A stretch of 64,000 nucleotides of DNA, taken from Diaphorobacter caeni. GTDB taxonomy: Bacteria; Pseudomonadota; Gammaproteobacteria; Burkholderiales; Burkholderiaceae_C. Position 1 is the first letter of the stretch. The number at the start of each line of letters is the position of its first letter. The notes under the pieces are model-generated. The model was not told where the DNA came from. It ran no database searches and was given only the letters and a program-made list of their open reading frames with translations. Made by a program: the position numbers and the translations under genes. Location: NCBI RefSeq assembly GCF_015354245.1, contig NZ_JADKYZ010000012.1:62001-126000 (forward strand), read 5' to 3'. Positions 40,737-49,260 of this stretch are shown piece by piece.

Positions 40737-42215
40737 ATGATGAAATCCTTACGCCAGGACTGGCTTTCCAATGTCCGAAACGACCTACTAGCGGGCATCG
40801 TCGTCGCGCTGGCACTGATCCCCGAGGCGATTGCCTTCTCGATCATTGCGGGCGTCGATCCCAAGGTCGGCCTTTACGCCTCATTCAGCATTGCCGCAAT
40901 CATTGCCTTTGCCGGTGGTCGCCCTGGCATGGTGTCTGGGGCCACAGGTGCAATGGCGCTGCTGATGGTGACCTTGGTCAAAGACCACGGCCTGCAATAT
41001 CTGCTGGCTGCCACCGTGCTGACCGGCGTGCTGCAAATTCTCGCGGGCTGGCTCAAGCTCGGCGCATTGATGCGCTTTGTCTCTCGCTCGGTCATCACGG
41101 GCTTTGTCAACGCGCTGGCCATCCTGATCTTCATGGCTCAGTTGCCCGAGCTGACCAACGTGACGTGGCATGTCTATGCCATGACGGCGGCAGGTCTGGG
41201 CATCATCTACGGCTTCCCCTACATCACAAAGGCGGTGCCGTCGCCGCTGGTCGCCATCGTCGTACTGACTGCCGTAGCGATCTTCCTCGGTCTCGACATT
41301 CGCACCGTGGGCGACATGGGCAAGCTGCCCGACAGCCTGCCGGTGTTCCTGCTGCCTGATGTGCCGTTGAACCTCGAAACGCTCAAGATCATCTTCCCTG
41401 TCTCGGCCACCTTGGCAGTCGTCGGCCTGCTGGAATCCATGATGACGGCTTCCATCGTCGATGATCTGACCGACTCCAACAGCAACAAGAACCGTGAATG
41501 CGTGGGCCAGGGTGTCGCCAATATCGCCTCCGGCTTCCTCGGTGGCATGGCCGGTTGCGCCATGATTGGCCAGTCGGTCATTAACGTGAAATCCGGCGGC
41601 CGTGGCCGACTCTCCACGCTGGCCGCTGGCGTGTTCCTGCTGCTGATGGTGGTGTTCATCGGTGACTGGGTGGCCCGCATTCCGATGGCCGCACTGGTCG
41701 CGGTGATGATCATGGTGTCCATCGGCACCTTCAACTGGGCCTCGATCCGCAATCTGCGCGAGCACCCCAAAAGCTCCAGCGTGGTGATGCTGGCCACCGT
41801 GGTGGTGACGGTCGGCACCCACGACTTGGCCAAGGGCGTGCTGGTCGGCGTGTTGTTGTCAGGCTTTTTCTTCGCGCACAAGGTGGGCCAGATTCTGCGC
41901 GTCACCTCTCGCACTGAGGACGAAGGCCGCGTGCGCACCTACACCATCACCGGCCAGGTGTTCTTCGCCTCGTCGGAACGCTTCATCAATGCCTTCGACT
42001 ACAAGGAGGTCATCGAGAAGGTGCGCATTGACGTGAGCCGTGCCCACTTCTGGGACATCACCGCTGTCAGTGCCTTGGACAAGGTGGTCATCAAGTTCCG
42101 CCGTGAAGCCACCGAGGTAGAAGTCATCGGCTTGAACGAGGCTAGCGCCACGCTAGTGGACAAGTTCGCCGTGCATGACAAAGACGGTGCCGACGACATG
42201 CTGATGGGCCACTGA
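40737..42215 (+). CDS. SulP family inorganic anion transporter with STAS domain
   Basis: 492 residues. The N-terminal transmembrane core has about 12-14 segments, beginning [35 protein letters not shown] with the SulP signature. A shortened C-terminal STAS domain covers about residues 400-480 ([21 protein letters not shown]...[15 protein letters not shown]). Substrates of such proteins include sulfate, bicarbonate and chloride; which one is not readable. The start is ATG 40737 or the adjacent ATG 40740. First gene of a three-gene cargo with only 14 bases to the next. Confidence 0.9.
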   Translation: MMKSLRQDWLSNVRNDLLAGIVVALALIPEAIAFSIIAGVDPKVGLYASFSIAAIIAFAGGRPGMVSGATGAMALLMVTLVKDHGLQYLLAATVLTGVLQILAGWLKLGALMRFVSRSVITGFVNALAILIFMAQLPELTNVTWHVYAMTAAGLGIIYGFPYITKAVPSPLVAIVVLTAVAIFLGLDIRTVGDMGKLPDSLPVFLLPDVPLNLETLKIIFPVSATLAVVGLLESMMTASIVDDLTDSNSNKNRECVGQGVANIASGFLGGMAGCAMIGQSVINVKSGGRGRLSTLAAGVFLLLMVVFIGDWVARIPMAALVAVMIMVSIGTFNWASIRNLREHPKSSSVVMLATVVVTVGTHDLAKGVLVGVLLSGFFFAHKVGQILRVTSRTEDEGRVRTYTITGQVFFASSERFINAFDYKEVIEKVRIDVSRAHFWDITAVSALDKVVIKFRREATEVEVIGLNEASATLVDKFAVHDKDGADDMLMGH

Positions 42216-42229
42216 GAGGAAACAGGATC

Positions 42230-43093
42230 ATGAAGAACGAAAACAAAGTGCTGGCCTGCGTGGATCAATCCCACTTCGCCGAATACGTGGCTGACTACGC
42301 CGCATGGGCCGCTCGCCGCATGGACGCGCCGCTGGAGTTCCTACACGTCATCGACCGCCACCCCGAGCAGGGATCAGGCGAAGATCACAGCGGGGCCATC
42401 GGCATCGACGCCCAAGAAAACCTGCTGACCAAGCTCTCCGCAGAAGACGAGGCCCGCACCAAGAATGCTCGTGAACAAGGCCGCATCTTCCTGAACCGCC
42501 TGCGCGAACGGGCCACCGCTGCCGGTGCCGCGCTGGTCGATGTTCGCCAGCGTCATGGTGAGCTGGAAGCCACGCTGGCCGAACAGGAAGACGGCGTGCG
42601 CCTGCTGGTACTCGGACGCCGTGGCGAAGCCGCAGAAACGACACAGCGCGACTTGGGCCGCAATGTGGAACAGGTAGTGCGGTCCCTGCACAAACCGATC
42701 CTGACCGTGACCGAAGGCTTCAAAGAGCCGCAGCGCGTGATGATCGCCTTCGACGGTAGTACCGTGACCCGGCGTGGCGTCGAAATGGTCGCAGGCAGCC
42801 CGCTGTTCCGTGGCTTGCCAATCACCCTGCTGATGTCGGGAAAGGAAAGCCAGGACGCACCCAAGCAGCTTGATTGGGCCAAGACCACCTTGGAGGCCTC
42901 TGGCTTCAATGTGACCGCCTCGCTGATCCCCGGCGATGCGGAAAACATCATCGCCAAGACGGTCAAGGAGCAGTCCATCGACATGCTCATCATGGGCGCA
43001 TTCGGTCACTCGCCGCTGCGCACTTTGATGTTCGGCAGCAAGACCGCTGACCTGCTGCGTTCCTCGACCGTCCCCACGCTTCTACTGCGATAG
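42230..43093 (+). CDS. tandem-domain universal stress protein
   Basis: 287 residues with two UspA-like halves. The first starts VLACVDQSHFAEYVADYAAWAARR and the second VMIAFDGSTVTRRGVEMVAG. The C-terminal MGAFGHSPLRTLMFGS...VPTLLLR is the canonical G-x9-G(S/T) ATP-binding ending of the UspFG type. In the first half the corresponding loop is LGRRGEAAETT, also plausible. Cytoplasmic. Lies between the SulP and DksA-like genes in a compact operon. Confidence 0.9.
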   Translation: MKNENKVLACVDQSHFAEYVADYAAWAARRMDAPLEFLHVIDRHPEQGSGEDHSGAIGIDAQENLLTKLSAEDEARTKNAREQGRIFLNRLRERATAAGAALVDVRQRHGELEATLAEQEDGVRLLVLGRRGEAAETTQRDLGRNVEQVVRSLHKPILTVTEGFKEPQRVMIAFDGSTVTRRGVEMVAGSPLFRGLPITLLMSGKESQDAPKQLDWAKTTLEASGFNVTASLIPGDAENIIAKTVKEQSIDMLIMGAFGHSPLRTLMFGSKTADLLRSSTVPTLLLR

Positions 43094-43109
43094 CGAAGGA
43101 GTCGCCTCA

Positions 43110-43445
43110 ATGGACATGGAACAGTTCCGCGCTCGACTGCTGATCGAGCAAAGGGAAACCGTTGAGGCAATCCAGCAGGCTCAACAGTCCGCCGCGCCGG
43201 TCGAGCTGGATCAATCCTGTGTCGGTAGGGTGTCGCGTATCGACGCCCTCCAACAGCAGGCTCTCGCCCAAGGATTGCGGGAGCGGCTGACCATTCGCAA
43301 GCGCAAGGTCGAAGCTGCGCTGGCCCGCCTCGACTCTGGCACCTATGGGCTGTGCTGCGCCTGTCACAGTGATTTGGAGCCGGAACGGTTGAACGCCGAT
43401 CCTGCTGTTGTGTTCTGCCAGGAATGCGCAACAGAGCGTCAATGA
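43110..43445 (+). CDS. TraR/DksA-type zinc-finger protein
   Basis: 111 residues. An N-terminal coiled-coil (ERLTIRKRKVEAALARLDSGTYGLC) leads to a C4 zinc finger CCACHSDLEPERLNADPAVVFCQECA. This matches small DksA/TraR relatives that bind the RNA polymerase secondary channel. Preceded by AAGGAG. Its stop is 38 bases inside the right inverted repeat. In this transposon it could adjust host transcription under stress, together with the Usp gene; this is inference. Confidence 0.88.
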   Translation: MDMEQFRARLLIEQRETVEAIQQAQQSAAPVELDQSCVGRVSRIDALQQQALAQGLRERLTIRKRKVEAALARLDSGTYGLCCACHSDLEPERLNADPAVVFCQECATERQ

Positions 43446-43483
43446 CAAAGCCGTATTGATGCCCAACGGTGGAGCCGTTTTGC

Positions 43484-43521
43484 CTTAACGTGCTTTATTT
43501 TCCGTTTTCTGAGACGACCCC
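43484..43521 (-). repeat. right terminal inverted repeat of the transposon
   Basis: 38 bases ending in CTGAGACGACCCC on the plus strand, complementary to the left repeat with three mismatches. The following five bases, TTCCG (43522-43526), duplicate those left of the element. This copy is closer than the left one to the Tn21 terminal repeat as I recall it. Confidence 0.95.
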
Positions 43522-43601
43522 TTCCGGGTCAACCCGGGTTCTGTCGCCAGCGCGGCATTCCTCTCGACCCAGACGATGCTAGGGTTTCCCATGAGGCGCT
43601 T

Positions 43602-43619
43602 GCACCCTGACTGGGGTGC
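43602..43619. promoter_or_regulatory. dyad upstream of the steroid operon
   Basis: GCACCC-TGACTG-GGGTGC forms a six-base inverted repeat 123 bases before the dioxygenase start, inside the 215-base stretch left between the transposon and the operon. It may be an operator or a short hairpin. No matching copy was noticed elsewhere. Confidence 0.3.
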
Positions 43620-43741
43620 TCCTCTTTTTGGGGGATGTCGGGCGCTTTTCGTTAGTCTCAACGGACGATGTTTCAAACAGCGTCGATCTCCAGAATCCAT
43701 GGCATCAGTCATCAGAACCTTGGGTTGGAGGCCCCGCCGTC

Positions 43742-44647
43742 ATGATGGAAATCCGTGGACTTGCCTATATCGTCGCCGAGAGCACGAACCTCGATCAATG
43801 GAGCGTCTATGCCAAGGACGTGCTTGGCATGATGGCCACGCCGGCTGGCGATGGCACGCTGCACATCAAGATGGATGAGCGCCAGTTCCGCTTTCAGGTG
43901 CAGGCGGGCAGCAAGGATCGCTATCACGCGTCGGGCTGGGAATTGCTCAACAAGGCCGCTTTTGACGCGGCACTGAAAGCGCTGGATGACGCCAAGATCG
44001 CCTATGAGCTGGGCAGTGCGGAGCTGTGTCGTCAGCGCTGCGTGCAGCAGATGGCCGTGCTGTTTGACCCGGCGGGCAATCGCCATGAAGTGGTCTGGGG
44101 CTTCAAGTCCGACTTCAAGCGCTTTGCCTCTCCGCAGGGCGTGTCCAGCTTCGTGACGGGCGACTACGGTCTCGGTCACACGGTGCTGCCGGCGCCCGAC
44201 TTCGATGTCACCGTGGCGTTTGTGCGCGATGTGCTGGGATTCGAGACATCCGACATCTACAACTTCAAGCCTGCGGGCGACGCGGGTCCGACGGTCCGCA
44301 TTCATTTCTTCCACTGCGCGAATGGTCGCCACCACAGTCTGGCGCTGGCCGAGTTTCCGGTGCCGAGCGGCTGCGTGCACGTGATGGTCGAAGTGGAAAA
44401 CATGCCGGAGGTGGGCCGCGCGATGGATCGCATGCAGCAGGGCAAGGTCCAGCTCACCGCGACGCTCGGCCAGCACACCAACGACCGCATGACCTCGTTT
44501 TACATGAAGACGCCGTCGGGCTTCGATCTGGAGTACGGCTACGGCGGCGCGATTCTGGATTGGGAACAGCACATCGTGCACGAGTTCACCGCCGTGAGCC
44601 TCTGGGGTCACGACTTCACGATAGGCCGGGTGGAACAGCCCGCCTGA
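43742..44647 (+). CDS. tesB: steroid meta-cleavage extradiol dioxygenase (TesB/HsaC-type)
   Basis: Type I extradiol dioxygenase of 301 residues that opens the aromatised steroid A ring (3,4-dihydroxy-9,10-secoandrostatriene-dione). Two VOC domains are present. Iron ligands sit in the second: His146 (YGLGHTVL), the RHHSLAL pair (197-198) and Glu264 (FDLEYGYGG). The C-terminal TAVSLWGHDFT and SFYMKTPSGFD match M. tuberculosis HsaC almost word for word. GGAGG at 43727-43731 supports ATG 43742. First gene of the cluster; the next, ipdA, is 77 bases on. Confidence 0.87.
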   Translation: MMEIRGLAYIVAESTNLDQWSVYAKDVLGMMATPAGDGTLHIKMDERQFRFQVQAGSKDRYHASGWELLNKAAFDAALKALDDAKIAYELGSAELCRQRCVQQMAVLFDPAGNRHEVVWGFKSDFKRFASPQGVSSFVTGDYGLGHTVLPAPDFDVTVAFVRDVLGFETSDIYNFKPAGDAGPTVRIHFFHCANGRHHSLALAEFPVPSGCVHVMVEVENMPEVGRAMDRMQQGKVQLTATLGQHTNDRMTSFYMKTPSGFDLEYGYGGAILDWEQHIVHEFTAVSLWGHDFTIGRVEQPA

Positions 44648-44724
44648 GCGGGCGCTGGGCAGGGTCAAGAGACAAGACACACAGGACAGAACAAGGTAAC
44701 TGGGTAGATCGGAGAGCAAGAAAA

Positions 44725-45603
44725 ATGGTCAACAAGGTCATGAGTGCGAAGGATGTCGTCGCATCCATTCAGGATGGAATGACGATCGGCATCGGTGGCT
44801 GGGGCCCGCGCCGCAAGCCGATGGCGCTGGTGCGCGAGCTGCTGCGCAGTGATGTGAAGGATCTGACGGTGGTGTCGTATGGCGGCGCCGATGTGGGGAT
44901 GCTGTGCGCGGCGGGCAAGGTCAAGAAGCTGATTTTCGCGTTCGTCACGCTGGATTTCATTCCGCTGGAGCCGTACTTCCGCAAGGCGCGCCAGAGCGGC
45001 GAGATCGAGGTGGTGGAAGTCGACGAAGGCCAGATGCTGCTGGGTCTGAAGGCCGCCGCTATGCGCGTGCCCTACATCCCCACGCGCATCGGTCTGGGCA
45101 CGGATCTGGTCAAGCACAACCCGCAGATCAAGGTGATCGGCTCGCCTTACGACAGCAAGGAATGGGTCGCGATGCCCGCGCTCCATCTGGACGTGGCCTT
45201 GCTGCACGTGGACAAGGCCGACGCGCGCGGCGTCTGCCAGATCAGCGGGCCCGACATGTACATGGACGACCTCTATGCGCGTGCAGCCAAGAAGACCTTC
45301 GTGAGCTGCGATGAGCTGGTGGACTCCAGCGCGTTCGAATCGGCCGAGAGCTCGCGTCTCGTCTTCTGGGAGCGCTCTGAAACCACGGGCGTGGTGCATC
45401 TGCCGTGCGGTGCTCACCCCACGTCGTGCGGGCCTGCGTACGGTTTTGACAACAGGCACTTCAAGGAATACGCGAGCAGCGCCAAGGAAGATTCCGGCTG
45501 GAGCGACTACGTGAACAAGTATGTGAATTGCACCGAACAGGAATACCTGGACAAGGTGGGCGGTGCGGATGCGATCAAGCGTTTGCCACTGCCGGTGTTT
45601 TGA
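44725..45603 (+). CDS. ipdA: IpdA-like subunit of steroid ring-opening hydrolase (CoA-transferase family I)
   Basis: 292-residue alpha-type subunit with a class I CoA-transferase fold. The start is MVNKVMSAKDVVASIQDGMTIGIGGWGPRRKPMALVREL. In actinobacteria IpdA with IpdB opens the last steroid ring of COCHEA-CoA as a hydrolase rather than a transferase. Its place between a TesB-type dioxygenase and an IpdB/IpdC/EchA20 set supports that role. ATG 44725 fits the family start. The next gene begins 15 bases later. Confidence 0.85.
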   Translation: MVNKVMSAKDVVASIQDGMTIGIGGWGPRRKPMALVRELLRSDVKDLTVVSYGGADVGMLCAAGKVKKLIFAFVTLDFIPLEPYFRKARQSGEIEVVEVDEGQMLLGLKAAAMRVPYIPTRIGLGTDLVKHNPQIKVIGSPYDSKEWVAMPALHLDVALLHVDKADARGVCQISGPDMYMDDLYARAAKKTFVSCDELVDSSAFESAESSRLVFWERSETTGVVHLPCGAHPTSCGPAYGFDNRHFKEYASSAKEDSGWSDYVNKYVNCTEQEYLDKVGGADAIKRLPLPVF

Positions 45604-45618
45604 GAGAGGGAGGTGAGC

Positions 45619-46392
45619 ATGAGCAGTGAAATTTCTTTGGTCGATCGCATCATCTGTGCGGCGGCGCAGGCGTGGAAGGATGACGGCGAGGTGCTGGCCA
45701 CGGGCATCGGCCTGGTGCCGCGTCTGGCGGCGTCGCTGTGCATGAAATCCGTCAACACGGACATCATGATGACCGATTCGGAGGCCTGGATCGTGAGCGA
45801 ACCGGTGCCGGTGGGGCCGCGCGGGGACTACCAGATCAAACGCGAAACGTGGATGGGCTTCTCGCGCATTTTTGACAACGTGTGGGGCGGCAAGCGCCAC
45901 GCGATGGTGGGTCCGGTGCAGGTGGACCGCTTCGGTCAGGCCAACATTTCGATGGTGGGCGGCGACTACGCACGTCCCAAGTCGATGATGCTGGGCGTGC
46001 GCGGCTTTCCGGGCAACTCCATCAACCATGCGAATTCGTTTTTCGTGCCCAACCACAGCAGGAAGGTGTTCGTGGAGGGCGAGGTGGACATGGTCGCGTC
46101 GGTGGGCTACAACCCCGCGCGTCTGCCCAAGGGCTGGACGCTGGAGGAGATGACCGACATCCGCTTCATCTTCACCAACCTGTGCGTGCTGGACTTCGGC
46201 GGTCCGAACCACCAGGTGCGCCTCGTCTCGCTGCACCCCGGCGTGACGGCGCAGATGGTGCAGGAGAACACGGGCTTCCCGATTTTCATGCCGGAGAGCG
46301 TGCCGACCACGGCCACGCCAAGCGCCGCGCAACTGGCGCTGCTGGCCGAGCTCGATCCGCACAACCTGCGCGCATCCGCCCTGGGAGCCTGA
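45619..46392 (+). CDS. ipdB: IpdB-like subunit of steroid ring-opening hydrolase
   Basis: 257-residue beta-type subunit (MSSEISLVDRIICAAAQAWKDDGEVLATGIGLVPRLAASL). It has the GGDYARPKSMMLGVRGFPGNSINHANSFFVPNHSRKVF segment typical of this branch rather than of acetate CoA-transferases. GGGAGG at 45608-45613 supports ATG 45619 over the in-frame GTG at 45613. It forms the enzyme with the preceding ipdA-like gene. Confidence 0.85.
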   Translation: MSSEISLVDRIICAAAQAWKDDGEVLATGIGLVPRLAASLCMKSVNTDIMMTDSEAWIVSEPVPVGPRGDYQIKRETWMGFSRIFDNVWGGKRHAMVGPVQVDRFGQANISMVGGDYARPKSMMLGVRGFPGNSINHANSFFVPNHSRKVFVEGEVDMVASVGYNPARLPKGWTLEEMTDIRFIFTNLCVLDFGGPNHQVRLVSLHPGVTAQMVQENTGFPIFMPESVPTTATPSAAQLALLAELDPHNLRASALGA

Positions 46393-46393
46393 C

Positions 46394-47314
46394 ATGCCAA
46401 GCCCTGCCAACACAGCTCAGGAGGCGAGCGAGTTCGTCACGCGCGAGGACAGCGCGGTCTACGAAACCGACGCGCCCGTTCTCTATGAAGTGAAGGACGG
46501 CATCGCCACCGTGACGATGAACCGGCCCACGTTCCACAACGTGCAGAACTCGCAGATGACCTATGCGCTGGACGACGCCTTCCGCCGCGCGGTGGACGAC
46601 GACGCGGTCAAGGTGATCGTGCTTGCGGGCAGCGGCAAGCATTTCAGCGCGGGCCACGACATCGGCACGCCGGGCCGCGACATCAACAGGAGCTTTGATC
46701 GCAAGCACCTGTGGTGGGACCATGTGAACAAGCCGGGCGGCGAGCAGCTGTTCGCGCGCGAGCAGGAGGTCTATCTCGGCATGTGCCGCCGCTGGCGCGA
46801 CATCCCGAAGCCGACCATCGCGATGGTGCAGGGCGCCTGCGTCGCGGGCGGACTGATGTTGGCGTGGGTGTGCGACTTCATCGTTGCGAGTGAAGACGCG
46901 TTCTTCCAGGACCCGGTCGTGCGCATGGGCATTCCGGGCGTGGAGTATTTCGCGCACGCCAACGAGATGCATACCCGCATCGCCAAGGAATTTCTGATGC
47001 TCGGCGAGCGCATGAGCGCCGGGCGCGCCTACGAGATGGGCATGGTCAACCGCGTGGTGCCGCATACCGGGCTGCAGGCGCAGGTGCTGGCAATGGCCGA
47101 GAAGCTGGCCGCGCAGCCGCGCATGGGTCTTGCGCTCACCAAGACCGTGGTGAACCGGGCCGAGGAACTGCAGGGGCTGCGCGCGACGATGGAGATGGCC
47201 TACGGGTATCACCACTTCGCGCACGCCCACAGCCTCGCGATGGGCGCGGGACATCTCGGGGGGCACGACGCCAAATCGATGGTGCGCGCCAACAAGGAGG
47301 AGGCCAGGTCATGA
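46394..47314 (+). CDS. enoyl-CoA hydratase/crotonase family protein of the steroid cluster
   Basis: 306 residues, longer than ordinary crotonases because of an N-terminal extension (about 30 residues) and an internal insertion (RDINRSFDRKHLWWDHVNKPGGEQLF). Oxyanion-hole motifs are GSGKHFSAGHDIG and VQGACVAGGLMLAWVCDFIVAS. It starts one base after the ipdB stop and overlaps the next gene by four bases. It probably acts on a C/D-ring CoA intermediate; the exact step is unknown. Confidence 0.85.
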   Translation: MPSPANTAQEASEFVTREDSAVYETDAPVLYEVKDGIATVTMNRPTFHNVQNSQMTYALDDAFRRAVDDDAVKVIVLAGSGKHFSAGHDIGTPGRDINRSFDRKHLWWDHVNKPGGEQLFAREQEVYLGMCRRWRDIPKPTIAMVQGACVAGGLMLAWVCDFIVASEDAFFQDPVVRMGIPGVEYFAHANEMHTRIAKEFLMLGERMSAGRAYEMGMVNRVVPHTGLQAQVLAMAEKLAAQPRMGLALTKTVVNRAEELQGLRATMEMAYGYHHFAHAHSLAMGAGHLGGHDAKSMVRANKEEARS

Positions 47315-48420
47315 GTGATTCGATCAAGGACTCCAACTCCTTGCGCACGCCGCTGTGCGATCTGCTGGGTTGCCGCCATCCCATCATCCAGACCGCGATG
47401 GGCTGGGTGGCGGGAGCCGATCTGGTGGTGGGCACGACCAACGCGGGCGGCTTCGGATTCCTGGCAGGCGCGACCATTGCCGCTGAGCAGATCGAGGCGG
47501 AGATTCTCAAGGTCAAGCGCCTGACGGATGACCGTCCGTTCGGCCTGAACTTCCACATGTTTCAGCCGAACGCGCAGCAGCTGCTGGATCTGGCCGTGAA
47601 GTACCGTCTGCGCGCGGTGAGCTACGGCCGCGGGCCGGACAAGAAGGTGATTGGCCGCCTGCGCGACGCGGACATCGTCTGCATGCCCACCGTGGGCGCG
47701 CTCAAGCACGCGCAGAAGGCGATTGAAATGGGTGCCAACGTCATCACCGTGCAGGGCGGCGAGGGCGGCGGCCACACCGGCAGCGTGCCGACCACGGTGC
47801 TGCTGCCGCAGGTGGTGGATGCCGTCGATGTGCCAGTGGTGGCTGCAGGCGGCTTCTACGACGGACGCGGTCTGCTCGCGGCGCTGGCCTTTGGTGCGCA
47901 GGGCATTGCGATGGGCACGCGCTTTCTGATGACCAGCGACTCCAAGGTGCCCGACGTGACGCTCGAGCGCTACGTGCAGACCAAGGACGCCGAGAAGATC
48001 GCGATCTCGTATCTGGTGGATGGCATGCCGCAGCGCATGATTCCCAACGAATACCTCTCGATGCTCGAGAAGGCGAGCCCGATGAAGCGGCTGCGCATCG
48101 CCATCGATCTGGCGCTGAAGTGGAAGGCCGAGACCGGCATGACCACGGGGCAGGCGATGAGCATCTTCATGAAGGCGCTCAAGGAAGACTCGTCCTCGGT
48201 CGCGCAGACCGTGATGGCCGCCAATGCGCCCATGCTGCTGCAGAAATCCATGGTCGAGGGCAATCCGGCGGACGGCGTGATGTCGGCCGGTCAGGTGGCC
48301 GCGCTGATCGGGCGGCTGGACAGCTGCGAGACGGTGATCTCCGGCATCGTGCGTCAGGCGCTGGAGCGCCGCGACGCGCTGAACCAGCTCAATCAGCACG
48401 ACCAGCTGGCGGTGGCCTGA
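47311..48420 (+). CDS. ipdC: IpdC-like NAD(P)H-dependent flavin oxidoreductase (nitronate monooxygenase family)
   Basis: 369-residue FMN TIM-barrel protein. LLGCRHPIIQTAMGWVAGADLV and the glycine-rich VQGGEGGGHTGSVPTTVLLPQVVD and AAGGFYDGRGLLAALAFGAQGIAMGTRFL are the nitropropane-dioxygenase-family marks. Among steroid genes, the actinobacterial equivalent is IpdC, which reduces a ring-C/D CoA ester before IpdAB acts. Its place right after ipdA, ipdB and a crotonase supports this. ATG overlaps the previous stop (ATGA). Confidence 0.82.
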   Translation: MSDSIKDSNSLRTPLCDLLGCRHPIIQTAMGWVAGADLVVGTTNAGGFGFLAGATIAAEQIEAEILKVKRLTDDRPFGLNFHMFQPNAQQLLDLAVKYRLRAVSYGRGPDKKVIGRLRDADIVCMPTVGALKHAQKAIEMGANVITVQGGEGGGHTGSVPTTVLLPQVVDAVDVPVVAAGGFYDGRGLLAALAFGAQGIAMGTRFLMTSDSKVPDVTLERYVQTKDAEKIAISYLVDGMPQRMIPNEYLSMLEKASPMKRLRIAIDLALKWKAETGMTTGQAMSIFMKALKEDSSSVAQTVMAANAPMLLQKSMVEGNPADGVMSAGQVAALIGRLDSCETVISGIVRQALERRDALNQLNQHDQLAVA

Positions 48421-48470
48421 ACCGACAACAACAAACAACGTACAAGAGACAAACCGAAAGAACCGCATCC

Positions 48471-49229
48471 ATGTCTTCGTCACAGTTCCATTCAAGAATT
48501 CATGACAACGGCGTCGCCGAACTGGTGATTGACCGTGCTCCCGTCAATGCGCTCAACGCCGCCGGCTGGAATGGCCTGGCCAAGGAAATCGAGTCGTTGG
48601 GCAACCATCCGCAGACGCGCGTGATCGTGATCCGCGCCGAGAACCGTGGCTTCTGCGCGGGCGTGGACATCAAGGAGCTGGCCGCCAACGACAAGCTGAT
48701 CATCGACGTGAACGCGGGCAACTACGCCACGTTCAAGGCGGTTCACCTGAACAGGGTGCCGGTGATCGCTGCGGTGCACGGCTTCGTGCTGGGCGGCGGC
48801 ATCGGAATCTGCGGCGCGGCGGACATCGTGATCGCCGCCGATGACGCGACCTTCGGCCTGCCCGAGGTGGACCGCGGCGCGATGGGCGGCGCGGCGCATC
48901 TGCAGCGCATGTTCGGCGTGCAGAAAACGCGCTACCTGTTCTTCACGGGCGAGATGATCGGCGCGGCCGAGGCGCTGCGTTTGGGTGCCATCGAGCGCGT
49001 CGTCCAGCGCGACGAATTGCGCGCTGCGGCCATGGAGATCGCGGCCAAGATCGCCGCCAAGAGCCCCGCGATGATCCGCATCGCCAAGGAGGCGCTCACC
49101 GGCATCGAGGACGGCAACCTCGAAGACAAGTACCGCTGGGAGCAGGGCTTCACCCTGCAGGCCTACATGAGCCCCGATTCCGCAGAGACACGCGATGCCT
49201 TTGTGGAAAAGCGGGACGCCAAATTCTGA
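48471..49229 (+). CDS. EchA20-like steroid D-ring hydrolase (crotonase family)
   Basis: 252 residues. Similarity to M. tuberculosis EchA20 is strong along its length, as I recall that sequence: RAENRGFCAGVDIKEL, AAVHGFVLGGGIGICGAADIVIA, ATFGLPEVDRGAMGGAAHL and AKEALTGIEDG...YRWEQGFTLQ. EchA20 opens the five-membered D ring of HIEC-CoA hydrolytically before IpdC and IpdAB act. ATG 48471 is preceded by a 50-base spacer. Confidence 0.82.
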   Translation: MSSSQFHSRIHDNGVAELVIDRAPVNALNAAGWNGLAKEIESLGNHPQTRVIVIRAENRGFCAGVDIKELAANDKLIIDVNAGNYATFKAVHLNRVPVIAAVHGFVLGGGIGICGAADIVIAADDATFGLPEVDRGAMGGAAHLQRMFGVQKTRYLFFTGEMIGAAEALRLGAIERVVQRDELRAAAMEIAAKIAAKSPAMIRIAKEALTGIEDGNLEDKYRWEQGFTLQAYMSPDSAETRDAFVEKRDAKF

Positions 49230-49260
49230 GCACTGCTCGCGCATTGAGGAGATTTTCACC

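Larger units (their letters stand above)
35387..43521. mobile_element. complete Tn3-family (Tn21 subgroup) transposon with mer-type and SulP-Usp-DksA cargo
   Basis: 8,135 bp bounded by 38-base inverted repeats that match at 35 of 38 positions and begin GGGGTCGTCTCAGAA. The five bases TTCCG stand immediately outside both ends (35382-35386 and 43522-43526), the target duplication expected for Tn3-family transposition. Content in order: merR (minus), merT, merP and a GDCCVxC protein (plus), tnpA and tnpR (minus), a res site, then SulP, universal stress and DksA-like genes (plus). All genes look intact, so the element appears recently inserted and possibly active. Confidence 0.96.

Noticed and set aside
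40471..40740. 89-codon open frame between res and the SulP gene
   Set aside because: Low-complexity Arg/Pro/Ser composition, no ribosome site and it runs into the SulP start; better read as leader sequence.
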